Assembly: GCA_963828385.1 (NCBI GenBank)
Contig: CAWHEF010000002.1
Location: 2,108,001-2,172,000, forward strand
DNA: 64,000 nt
DNA from: Bog-756 sp963828385
GTDB lineage: Bacteria; Actinomycetota; Acidimicrobiia; Acidimicrobiales; RAAP-2
Direction of reading: 5' to 3'
Shown here piece by piece: positions 25,040-33,048 of the stretch. How positions within the stretch are numbered: position 1 is the first letter of the stretch; each line of letters starts with the position of its first letter. A program made the position numbers and the translations under genes. Under the pieces are notes generated by a model. That model was not told the DNA's origin. It saw only the letters and a list, made by a program, of their open reading frames with translations, and searched no databases.

Positions 25040-25942
25040 GTGTCGTTGACCGTGATCCGGATGACGGTCGGCCGCGTGGTGCTTGTCGCTGGCATCCTGG
25101 TCCTCCTGTTCATCCCCTACCTGTTGTGGGGGACCGGACTGATGACCGCCCGGAGCCAGGATGCGCTCCGTACCGAGCTCCATTCGGCGCTGCGGCGATC
25201 GGGCGTGTCACCGTCCACGTCGGACCCGCTCCCCGGTGCGCTGAGTACGACGCCACCGAAGGTCGCCCCCCACGAAGCCCCTCCCCCGCTCGGCAGCCCC
25301 GTCGGGTCGATCAACATCCCGAAGATCGGGCTCTCTATGGTCGTGGTCGAGGGGACCGGCACCGCCCAGCTCGAGCTCGGGCCCGGTCACTACCAGGGAA
25401 CGCCCTTGCCCGGTGAGGCGGGGAACTCGGCCATTGCCGGCCACCGCACCACCTACCAGCACCCCTTCTACAATCTGAACGACCTCGTGCCGGGAGACAC
25501 GATCGAGATCACTACGCTCCAGGGCTACTTCGGCTACCGGGTCACGAGGAGCGAGTCGGTCAGCCCGAGCGACGTATCGGCCGTCGCCCCCACCGCTGAT
25601 CCAGAGCTCACGCTCACCACCTGCACGCCTCTCTACACCGCGTCCCAGCGACTGGTGGTCCATGCCGTGCTCGTGTCCAGCTATCTGGCCCGGCCCGGCG
25701 TCCACACCGAGGCCTCCACCTCGTCGCTGCGGCCGGTGGCGGGGTCGTCCCAGAGAAGCTGGCCCGTCGCCATCGCCTGGGGAATCGGCGTCGCCGCGCT
25801 CACCACGTTGGTCTGGCTGGCTGTCAGGAGAACCCGGAGGTTCGCCCGGTTGGCCACGGCCCTGGCGGGCACGCTGGCCTGGGTGGTGGTGGTGTTCTTC
25901 TTCTTCCAGTCGGTGGCGCCGCTCGTGCCGGCGAGCTACTGA
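25040..25942 (+). CDS. class E sortase
   Basis: A 300-residue membrane transpeptidase: N-terminal helix (VVLVAGILVLLFIPYLLWG), sortase domain with His135 in AIAGHRTT, Cys195 in TLTTCTP and Arg204 in ASQRL, and a second membrane segment at the end (WVVVVFFFFQSVAPLV). Class E enzymes occur in high-GC actinobacteria and attach surface proteins to the cell wall, often preferring LAXTG. Here the only visible substrate candidate, 150 nt away on the opposite strand, carries LPFTG. The start is GTG 25040; the upstream gene is divergent. Confidence 0.93.
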   Translation: MSLTVIRMTVGRVVLVAGILVLLFIPYLLWGTGLMTARSQDALRTELHSALRRSGVSPSTSDPLPGALSTTPPKVAPHEAPPPLGSPVGSINIPKIGLSMVVVEGTGTAQLELGPGHYQGTPLPGEAGNSAIAGHRTTYQHPFYNLNDLVPGDTIEITTLQGYFGYRVTRSESVSPSDVSAVAPTADPELTLTTCTPLYTASQRLVVHAVLVSSYLARPGVHTEASTSSLRPVAGSSQRSWPVAIAWGIGVAALTTLVWLAVRRTRRFARLATALAGTLAWVVVVFFFFQSVAPLVPASY

Positions 25943-26087
25943 GCTCCGGCTGCTGGCGAGCCTCTACCGAGCCGACCTGGCAGACGGCGCTACAGCACCA
26001 CTCGGTGGAGGAGGCAGTGCCCTGGGGGTGAGTCCCTGGGCGTGAACAGCTCCGGCGGAGGTCGGCCCCCGCCGGTTGTGAGCGTGC

Positions 26088-26444
26088 TCAGGCAGCGTGA
26101 CGGCGGCGGCGGGTCAGGACCACGCCGGCAAGCACCGCACCGGTCCCGATGGCAGCCAGCTCACCGACATCGGCACCCGTGAACGGAAGGCTCGAGCTCG
26201 AGCTGGTGAGATGGACGGCGGAGGACCCATCAGCAGGCGTTGATGGCCCGTCGGGTGCCGTCTGGGTGGAGATGGCTCCCGCTCCTGTACCGGTACCGGT
26301 GGGCGGGACCGTCGGCGGCTGGACACAGCCGGGCTCGGTCACCGAACCGGAGACACACGTCGTTGCTGCTCCGGCGGCATGCGGAAGCACCACCAGCGAT
26401 GCCAGTGCCAGCCCTGAACCTGCGATCAGTCGTCGTGCCCACAT
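26088..26444 (-). CDS. small LPFTG cell-wall-anchored protein
   Basis: A 118-residue protein with a signal peptide (MWARRLIAGSGLALASLVVLP, cleavage near AAGA-A), a Thr/Pro/Gly-rich middle with two cysteines (30 and 40), and a classic sorting signal: LPFTG at 86-90, a hydrophobic stretch (LAAIGTGAVLAGVVL) and the basic tail RRRRH. The mature part is only about 60 residues with no recognisable domain, so it may be a short wall stalk. It is convergent with the class E sortase at 25040-25942, which makes that enzyme its probable partner. Confidence 0.85.
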   Translation of the reverse strand: MWARRLIAGSGLALASLVVLPHAAGAATTCVSGSVTEPGCVQPPTVPPTGTGTGAGAISTQTAPDGPSTPADGSSAVHLTSSSSSLPFTGADVGELAAIGTGAVLAGVVLTRRRRHAA

Positions 26445-26696
26445 GATGAAAATGCCCTTCGCTTCATGGAGGCACCGCCCCCATGTCCCTGTACGCCGTC
26501 AGAGCGCCGACATCTACACAACGAGTCCGCCGCCAGCTCAGACGTTTGAAGCATCTTCGCGAGTTGTCGGCACAAAGGCAAGTATCCCCTGGTCAGAAGG
26601 GACGTCCTGCCACAGCTGGTGGTCAGAATCCCTCCCACAGTGAGAATCGGTCGGCCTTCAGCGCCCGGTGGGGCCCCGTCACCGATAGGTCAGTCC

Positions 26697-26780
26697 GGCG
26701 GGCGGTCTTCGCCCACCGTCACATCGGCGGGCGGTCTTCGCCCACCGTCACGTTGGCGGGCGGTCTTCGCCCACCGTCAC
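26697..26780. repeat. three tandem 26-nt repeats, each able to form a hairpin
   Basis: Three identical copies of a 26-nt unit (begins GGCGGGCGGTCTTCGCCCAC) occupy 26697-26722, 26726-26751 and 26755-26780, a period of 29 nt with 3-nt spacers (ATC, GTT). Each contains GGGCG-GTCTT-CGCCC, a 5-bp stem with a 5-nt loop. They lie in a 365-nt gap (26445-26809) between the LPFTG gene start and a GT39 remnant; nothing else is recognisable in that gap. They could be a tandem terminator or leftover repeat DNA. Confidence 0.85.
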
Positions 26781-26809
26781 ATTGACACGCAAGAAGCCAT
26801 CATTGCCCG

Positions 26810-27337
26810 ATGGGCGACAGCTCCAACGGCGCGGGAGCGGGCGTTGGAGGTTGCTCGCCGACCGACAACCACGAACCGGTCCACACACTTGTCGTTGCAC
26901 CCGGCGCGGCGGTAACAGCAATGTTGATCGCATTCGCATGGGGCTACGGCTATCACCGAGATGAGCTGTACTTCTTGGTCGCTGGTCGTCACTTGGCTTG
27001 GGCATATCCTGACCAGGGCCCACTTGTCCCGTTGTTGGCTCGGGCCATGAGCGAGATCGCTCCGCAGTCGCTCACATTGCTGCGCCTTCCGTCAGCCGTG
27101 GCGGCTGGAGCGACCGTGACCATCACCGGACTGCCCCCCGACACCGTGGCCCCGGTGATCGTCGTGGGCCTCGCCCGAGACGAGGCAGGTCGATACTTCA
27201 AGGGCTGCACCGTCGCCGCCCGGATCACCAACCGCGCGAACGTGCGAAACGAAGAGCGAGGCAAAGCGGTCATGGTCTGCGCAGGACCCGTTCGTCCTTG
27301 GTCTGTCGAATGGCCCTCTCTCCGCCACTTCGGTTGA
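26810..27337 (+). pseudogene. GT39-type membrane glycosyltransferase with the middle deleted
   Basis: A 175-residue open frame that joins the two ends of a roughly 500-residue GT39 family protein. Residues 30-95 match the N-terminus, with the first membrane helix and catalytic loop 'YHRDELYFLVAGRHLAW.YPDQGPLVPLLAR' and 'LRLPSAVAAGATV'. From about residue 98 the sequence jumps to the C-terminal end ('VAPVIVVGLARDEAGRYF..C.VAARI.NR..V.NEE', then a W-P-S-L-R-H ending). All intermediate membrane helices and the donor site are missing. The deletion kept the reading frame. It cannot be an active transferase. Confidence 0.75.
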
Positions 27338-27393
27338 TCCCCCGGTGCCGATGGCTTTCGTCCCGCTTCGCGAGGCTGGAAACGAATCTGGAT

Positions 27394-27993
27394 CTAGAGC
27401 AGATGAACCGCCGACTCGAGTAGCACGATCAACACCCCGACGGATACGAACCCGGTGATGTAGAGGACACGGCGGACGAGCGACTCTCTCGCCCCTCCCA
27501 CGGTTCCGATCCCCACCACGGCCAGGGCCAGGGCCCCGATGACCTCGGCGATGACGAACGACGTCCGTACTTCCCACACATGGGCACCGGCGAGCACGAA
27601 CACGATCGTGGCCGGGATGGCCGCCGCCACGATGGACCACGAGCCGCGCAAGGCGCCCCACACGTCGGCCGGGCGGACCCGCAGATGTCTCCACGAGTGA
27701 TGGACGACGAGGTCGGACAAGGCATGGGCGAGCCAGATGGCGACGGCGCCCACCACCACCACGCCCGCCGTCGTCAGGGCCCCCGGGTTGGTCTCGAAGG
27801 TGAGCCCGGCGATGGCGACCAGCGTGGCGATGGTGCCGTAGACGTAATCGCCCAGCCATTGGGCGTGACCGGTGCGATGATCAGACGCGGTCTGCTCGGC
27901 CGCTCCGCTCGGAGCGGGCTTGTCGGCCCACGTATGGCCGGGGTCTCCCGTTTCGTGGACGATCGGGTGCTCGCCGTGCGAATCAGTCGTCAC
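27394..27993 (-). CDS. multi-pass membrane protein of unknown function
   Basis: A 199-residue protein with a hydrophilic N-terminus (about 45 residues, His/Asp-rich) followed by five hydrophobic segments: YVYGTIATLVAIAGLTF, ALTTAGVVVVGAVAIWLAHAL, 'SIVAAAIPATIVFVLAGAHVW', 'VIAEVIGALALAVVGIGTV' and VLYITGFVSVGVLIVLLES. The loop 'ALSDLVVHHSWRHLRVRPAD' is basic. No family is recognised. It lies between a GT39 remnant and nrdJ, with 112 nt to the nrdJ stop. Confidence 0.72.
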   Translation of the reverse strand: MTTDSHGEHPIVHETGDPGHTWADKPAPSGAAEQTASDHRTGHAQWLGDYVYGTIATLVAIAGLTFETNPGALTTAGVVVVGAVAIWLAHALSDLVVHHSWRHLRVRPADVWGALRGSWSIVAAAIPATIVFVLAGAHVWEVRTSFVIAEVIGALALAVVGIGTVGGARESLVRRVLYITGFVSVGVLIVLLESAVHLL

Positions 27994-28105
27994 GGCAGCC
28001 TGCTGTGTTGAACGGCACCGCGTCGGCTACGCGCCAGGCAGGCTTCACCCGGATGGCGCGGCGCCGGGTCAGCAGGGCCGTCGCGGGCCCGACGTCGACG
28101 TCACC

Positions 28106-31100
28106 CTACGAGCACCCGCTTGTCGTCCCGCAGCTGGCACAGACGTAGCACGAGCCTGCCCGCTGCATGACGTTTCCGCACTGGTAGCAGTAGGGCGCGT
28201 CCCGGGGCTCGGCTCTGGACAACAGCCCGTCGGACGGCCGGCCTCCGGCCCGAGCGCCACCTCCGGGTCGGTCCCCGGCACCGGTACCTGCACCGGCGCC
28301 ACCGGCGCCACCGGCTCCACCGGCACCTTCCCCGGGGGCGTCGAACAGCGTCCCGGACGTCTCGGTCGCCGCTCCCCCCGAACCGGGGACCTCCGGCTCG
28401 ACGAGGCCGGCGGACGTGGTCGCCGTCTCCTCGACCCCGGGCAGGGTCGGCTGCATCCGCTCTGCCGTCGACAGCACGCCGAGCTCCGCCCGTTCCTCGA
28501 AGGGCAGGTAGTCGACGGCGAGCCGACGGAAGATGTAGTCGATGAGGCTGGTGGCGATGCGGAGATCGGGATCGTCGGTGATCCCGGCCGGCTCGAACCG
28601 CATGCTCGAGTACTTGCGGACGTAGGTGGCAAGCGGCACGCCGTGCTGGAGCCCGAGGCTCACCGAGATGGAGAAGGCGTCCATGATGCCGGCCAGCGTC
28701 GAACCTTGCTTCGACACCTTCATGAACACCTCGCCGGGTCGGCCGTCCTCGTACTGGCCGACGGTCACGTACCCCTCGCAGTCCGCTACCCGGAACGCGA
28801 AGGTCGATGAGGTGCGACGGCGGGGCAGCCGCTCGCGGACCGCTCCGACCACGAGCGGCTCGGTCGCCCGCGACCGCTCGTGCACGAGCGCAGACTCGAG
28901 CTCTGCGATCTTGGCCGAGAGCTCGAGCGCGTGGGCTTCCGCCTCCGACGCGGCTCCAGAGACCATGGAGCCGGCCTCATCGCCCAGACCATCGGCGCCC
29001 GCGCCATTGCCGGCCGCCACCGACCGGTCCTTCTTCGTGGTGGAGAGCGGCTGGGCCACCTTGCAGTTGTCCCGATAGACGGCCACCGCCTTGATCCCCA
29101 TGCGCCAGGCGTCGATGTGGAGCTGCTCCACCTCCTCCACGCTCACCTGCTCGGGAAGGTTGACCGTCTTCGAGATGGCTCCGGAGATGAACGGCTGCAC
29201 CGCGGCCATCATCCGCACATGGCCGAGGTAGTGGATGGTGTTGTCGCCCATGGAGCAGGCGAACACGGCGAGGTGCTCCGGGGTCAGGTTCGGAGCCCCG
29301 ACAATCGTCTTGTGGACATCGATGTAGGCGACGATGTCGTCGATCTGCTCCGGCGAGTAGCCGAGCCGTCGAAGTGCGCGGGGGACGGTCTGGTTGACGA
29401 TCGACATCGTCCCTCCACCGACGAGTTTCTTGGTCTTGACCAGACCGAGGTCCGGCTCGACACCGGTGGTGTCGCAGTCCATGAGCAGGCCGATCGTCCC
29501 GGTCGGCGCCAGCACGCTCGCCTGGGAGTTGCGCACGCCGAACTGCTCTCCTAGCTCCACGGCCAGGTCCCACGCCTCCTGGGCGGCGGACAGGACCTCG
29601 GTCGGGACCGCCTCCTCGTCGATGCCGGCCACGGCGTCCCGGTGCATCCGAAGCACGCCGAGCATCGGCTCGACGTTCTCGTGGTAGCCGGCGAACGGCC
29701 CCATCCGGGCGGCGGTCCGGGCCGAGGTGGCATAGGCATGGCCCGTCATCAACGCCGTGATGGCCGCCGCCCACGCCCGGCCCTGGTCCGAGTCGTAGGG
29801 AAGGCCCTGTGCCATGAGCAGGGCGCCCAGGTTGGCGTACCCGATGCCCAGCTCTCGGAACCGCCGCGAGTTCTCGGTGATCTTCTCGGTCGGATAGTCG
29901 GCGTTGCCGACGATGATCTCCTGGGCGGTGAAGATCACCTCGACCGCGGCCCGGAACCCGTCCGTGTCGAACGTGCCGTCGTCCTGGAGATAGGTGAGGA
30001 GGTTGAGGCTGGCCAGGTTGCACGCCGAGTTGTCGAGGTGCATGTACTCCGAGCACGGGTTGGAGCCGTTGATCCGGCCGGTGTTGGCCGCGGTGTTCCA
30101 CCGGTTGATGGTGGTGTCGAACTGCATGCCCGGGTCGGCGCACTCCCACGCCGCACGGGCGATCTGGCGGAACAGGTCCCGGGCGGGCACGGTCCGGACC
30201 GGGCCGCCGTCCAGACGGCTGGTGAGCGGCCACTGGCGACCCTCCTCCACCGCCTCCATGAACTCGTCGGTGACCCGGACCGAATTGTTGGCGTTCTGGT
30301 ACTGGAGGCTGATCGCGTCCTTGCCGTCCAGATCCATGTCGAACCCGGCATCGCGGAGCACCCGTGCCTTGCGCTCCTCGATGGCCTTGCACCAGATGAA
30401 ATCCTCGATGTCGGGATGGTCGGCGTCGAGGATGGCCATCTTCGCCGCCCGCCGTGTCTTGCCGCCCGACTTGATCGTCCCTGCCGACGAGTCGGCGCCG
30501 CGCATGAAGCTGACCGGGCCCGAGGCGGTGCCTCCGCCTTTCAGGAGCTCGAACGAGGACCGGATCCGGGAGAGGTTGACTCCGGCCCCCGAGCCCCCCT
30601 TGAAGATCACCCCTTCCTCGGTGTACCAGTTGAGGATGGAGTCCATGGTGTCGTCGACCGACAGGATGAAGCAGGCCGACCCCTGTTGGGGCACCCCGGA
30701 GACCCCGATGTTGAACCACACCGGCGAGTTGAACGCGGCCATCTGGCGGATGACGAGGTACTTGAGCTCCTCCCGGAACGTCTCCGCCTCGTCGTCGTCG
30801 ACGAAGTAGCCGTCCTTCGTCCCCCACTCGGTGATGGTGTCGACCACTCGGTCGGCCACCTGACGCAGCGACCACTCGCGCTCGGGCGTCCCGGCGTTCC
30901 CCCGGAAGTACTTCTGGGCCAGGATGTTGGTGGCGTTCACGCTCCAGGACGCCGGGACCTCGACGTCGCACTGCTCGAAAGCCACCGTCCCGTCCCGGTA
31001 GTTGGTGATCCTGGCGTCCCGGCGCTCCCAATCGACCTCGTCGTAGGGGTGGACGCCGGGCGTCGTGAAGTACCGGTGGAGGCCGATGCCGGTGCGGTGT

Positions 31101-31114
31101 GGAGCGATGGCCAT
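28106..31114 (-). CDS. nrdJ: vitamin B12-dependent ribonucleotide reductase (class II)
   Basis: A 1002-residue class II reductase that makes deoxynucleotides using adenosylcobalamin and no oxygen-derived radical. The ten-stranded barrel region has 'FNSPVWFNIGV' and 'GSACFILSVDDTMDSI' (active-site Cys), 'GGSGAGVNLSRIRS', 'NGSNPCSEYMHLDNSACNLAS' (second Cys and catalytic loop) and 'APTGTIGLLMDCDTTGVEPD'. After a C-terminal DUF-like segment and a Gly/Ala-rich linker (about 910-960) there is a zinc ribbon, 'YCYQCGNVMQRAG' and CYVCASCGTTSGC, typical of NrdJ/NrdZ. AAGGAG precedes ATG 31114. The frame is intact over 3 kb. A promoter and NrdR-like boxes lie 190-270 nt upstream. Confidence 0.97.
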   Translation of the reverse strand: MAIAPHRTGIGLHRYFTTPGVHPYDEVDWERRDARITNYRDGTVAFEQCDVEVPASWSVNATNILAQKYFRGNAGTPEREWSLRQVADRVVDTITEWGTKDGYFVDDDEAETFREELKYLVIRQMAAFNSPVWFNIGVSGVPQQGSACFILSVDDTMDSILNWYTEEGVIFKGGSGAGVNLSRIRSSFELLKGGGTASGPVSFMRGADSSAGTIKSGGKTRRAAKMAILDADHPDIEDFIWCKAIEERKARVLRDAGFDMDLDGKDAISLQYQNANNSVRVTDEFMEAVEEGRQWPLTSRLDGGPVRTVPARDLFRQIARAAWECADPGMQFDTTINRWNTAANTGRINGSNPCSEYMHLDNSACNLASLNLLTYLQDDGTFDTDGFRAAVEVIFTAQEIIVGNADYPTEKITENSRRFRELGIGYANLGALLMAQGLPYDSDQGRAWAAAITALMTGHAYATSARTAARMGPFAGYHENVEPMLGVLRMHRDAVAGIDEEAVPTEVLSAAQEAWDLAVELGEQFGVRNSQASVLAPTGTIGLLMDCDTTGVEPDLGLVKTKKLVGGGTMSIVNQTVPRALRRLGYSPEQIDDIVAYIDVHKTIVGAPNLTPEHLAVFACSMGDNTIHYLGHVRMMAAVQPFISGAISKTVNLPEQVSVEEVEQLHIDAWRMGIKAVAVYRDNCKVAQPLSTTKKDRSVAAGNGAGADGLGDEAGSMVSGAASEAEAHALELSAKIAELESALVHERSRATEPLVVGAVRERLPRRRTSSTFAFRVADCEGYVTVGQYEDGRPGEVFMKVSKQGSTLAGIMDAFSISVSLGLQHGVPLATYVRKYSSMRFEPAGITDDPDLRIATSLIDYIFRRLAVDYLPFEERAELGVLSTAERMQPTLPGVEETATTSAGLVEPEVPGSGGAATETSGTLFDAPGEGAGGAGGAGGAGAGTGAGDRPGGGARAGGRPSDGLLSRAEPRDAPYCYQCGNVMQRAGSCYVCASCGTTSGCS

Positions 31115-31303
31115 GGGGATGGTTCTCCTTGTGATGAGTCGTGGTCGGCGGTGGTGTTGGTTCGTTCAGTGCTCGACCGGCCGGGGCCGAGCCGGAGCCC
31201 CGGCATTGTGTGGTCCACCGCTCCGACGCGCCCGACGGTGCGTCCGCTGCATCGGAGGCTATCCGGATTGCTGCCTCACAATGAGCGGAGAACCCGACCA
31301 GAA

Positions 31304-31317
31304 CACAACATGTTGTG
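31304..31317 (-). promoter_or_regulatory. candidate NrdR box upstream of nrdJ
   Basis: A perfect 14-bp palindrome, CACAACATGTTGTG, with the shape of the NrdR consensus (acaCwAtATaTwGtgt). A second imperfect box, CTATCTCGTAG on the minus strand, lies at 31335-31345. The centres are about 30 bp apart, close to the three helical turns usual for paired NrdR boxes. Both lie just downstream of the nrdJ promoter, where a repressor would block transcription. NrdR is an ATP-cone zinc-ribbon repressor of reductase genes. Its own gene is not in this window. Confidence 0.6.
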
Positions 31318-31352
31318 GTGCACCACTACTGCTGCTACGAGATAGTGGGTCT

Positions 31353-31382
31353 ATTACAGCAGCGTAGTTACACGGCTGTCAA
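31353..31382 (-). promoter_or_regulatory. sigma-70-type promoter of nrdJ
   Basis: On the minus strand a consensus -35 TTGACA (31382-31377) is followed after 18 nt by a -10 TGTAAT (31358-31353). It is the best -35/-10 pair I see in the window and lies in an unusually AT-rich stretch for this genome. Predicted transcription would start near 31346, giving a leader of about 230 nt before the nrdJ ATG. The leader shows no B12-box, so a cobalamin riboswitch is not supported. Confidence 0.65.
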
Positions 31383-33027
31383 TGAACTCCGGCGCTCCGC
31401 ATCGAGCCGCGTCGCAAGTCGTCCCTGGTCGGAAGCTGCTCGCGAAGAAATGCAAAGTCTTGCGCGGAGAAAGCATGCCCGTGGCGGGGTCGGCGCCGCC
31501 CGGATCAGATCTTCGAGCCGCCCGCTCACGAAAAGCAATGGTCACCGGGCATATGGAGAGGCGTGCCTCGGCGGCGACTTCAACCGGAAGCGGGCAGGCG
31601 GAAGCGTCGACGCCTGGACGCCGCATGGCGATCGGGTGGAACCCGGGAGATCCGGACGTCGCCGGCAGAGGTCCAATGAACGGGTTGAGCGGAGCTCTGA
31701 CCTTGGGTGGCTCGGCGAACGGAGGCACGGTGGCATGCACGTCGAGGAAATCCAGCATGTTGTGCGCATTGGCGTCGCGATAGGTCATGGCAGGCAGGTT
31801 CCACTTCGTCTCGACGAATTTCAAGATACTCGTGTGGTCGAACACGGTGTGTGAGACGAAGTTCTGCTTGGCGTAGGGGGAGATCACCACGCACGGGACG
31901 CGAAAACCGGTGTAGTCGTAGGCACCCGGCTGATCGGGGGGAACGGTGATCTCCGGTGGGACGTCGTCCGGCCGCACTGCCGGCCTCGGGGGTACGTGGT
32001 CGTACCATCCTCCGTGCTCGTCGTAGACGAGGATCATGGCCGTGCTCGACCAGTTGGGAGAGCCGAGCACGGCTCCGATGATTCGTGCCACGAAGGCTTC
32101 GCCAATGGAGACGTCGCCGGACTCCTCCGAGTAATCGATGTAAGGGTCTACCAATGAGAACTGCGGGAGCTGCCCGAGGCGGCGTCGGCGAGGAACTGGT
32201 TTATCGGCGCCATCTTGCCGTCAGTGCGATGGTCGGTGAAGTTCGGGAGGAACAGGGCGGCCGTCGGAACATCCGGGTAGTAGTCCTTCCACGTGATGCC
32301 GTACGCATCGAGCCGATCGAAGATCGTTCCGTTCGGCGCGTCCATCGGGGAGATCCCAGATCCGTTGGTGGAGACGTCGCCCAGTGCCGTACCGGCGATG
32401 AGAAACCTTCGGTTGGGGTAGGTCTGGGCCATGACCGAACAGAAGTAGCGGTCCCCGATCGGAAACTGGCTGGCCAGCGAGTGATAGAAGGGCAGCAACT
32501 CACGGGTGAAGTGCCCCATGGAGGCCGGCCCGCAGGTGAGGGCGAATCCCTGGTTTGTGCCGTTCGCCCAACAGAGATGGGACGCATCCCAGCTCTGGGA
32601 GATGTCAGAGTTGAGCGGGAGGAACGTGCTGGGGAGGGGATAGGACTCGATGAACTCGTTGTCGGGGCCCGGGTTGTAGTTGATGGCTCTGCCGTTGGGC
32701 GCCAGCGTCAGCCCGTCGCCTCGACCCAACGTGCCAAAATGGTCGTCGAACGAGTGGTTCTCCATCATCAGCACCACTACGTGATCGATCTCCGGGATGG
32801 TTTCTGTACCGGCAGGCAGCTCGGGGCGGGGCAGAGTGCCCGGGGGCAGAAGTGCTCCGCCCGGACCGAGTCCGACAGCACCCGCTGGTGACCCGCCCGA
32901 AATTGGTGACGGCGGCTGAAACCGATCGGCTCCGCGTGACGCCTTCCGCCCCGGCGATCGCCGTGCCGGCGACGAGGACACCTCCCAGGAGGGATCTCCG
33001 TCCGAACCTCGGCTCGTCGCCTGCCAC
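31354..33027 (-). pseudogene. Tat-exported phosphoesterase/phospholipase C-type protein, two frameshifts
   Basis: From GTG 33027 the minus strand starts V-A-G-D-E-P-R-F-G-R-R-S-L-L-G-G-V, a twin-arginine signal. Between about 32970 and 32890 one extra base shifts the frame into 'PEIDHVVVLMMENHSFDDHFGT', the metal-binding motif of the phosphoesterase (phospholipase C/AcpA) family. It continues with 'FPIGDRYFCSVMAQTYPNRRFL' and then breaks again near 32174. Adding one base there gives 'SGSLPQFSLVDPYIDYSEES' and continues to 'MILVYDEHGGWYDHVPPP'-like residues and 'RVPCVVISPYAKQNFVSH'. The last 80 residues look unlike the family. The repaired enzyme would cleave phosphate esters outside the cell. 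Confidence 0.78.
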
Positions 33028-33048
33028 GACTGGGTACGGTACACGAGC

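Noticed and set aside
26697..26780. Short regularly spaced repeats that could be a CRISPR array
   Set aside because: The spacers are only 3 nt and the units are tandem, with no cas genes in the window; a tandem hairpin repeat explains it better.
31115..31353. Cobalamin riboswitch upstream of the B12-dependent reductase
   Set aside because: The leader of about 230 nt shows no B12-box sequence or typical stem pattern; NrdR-type boxes explain the region better.
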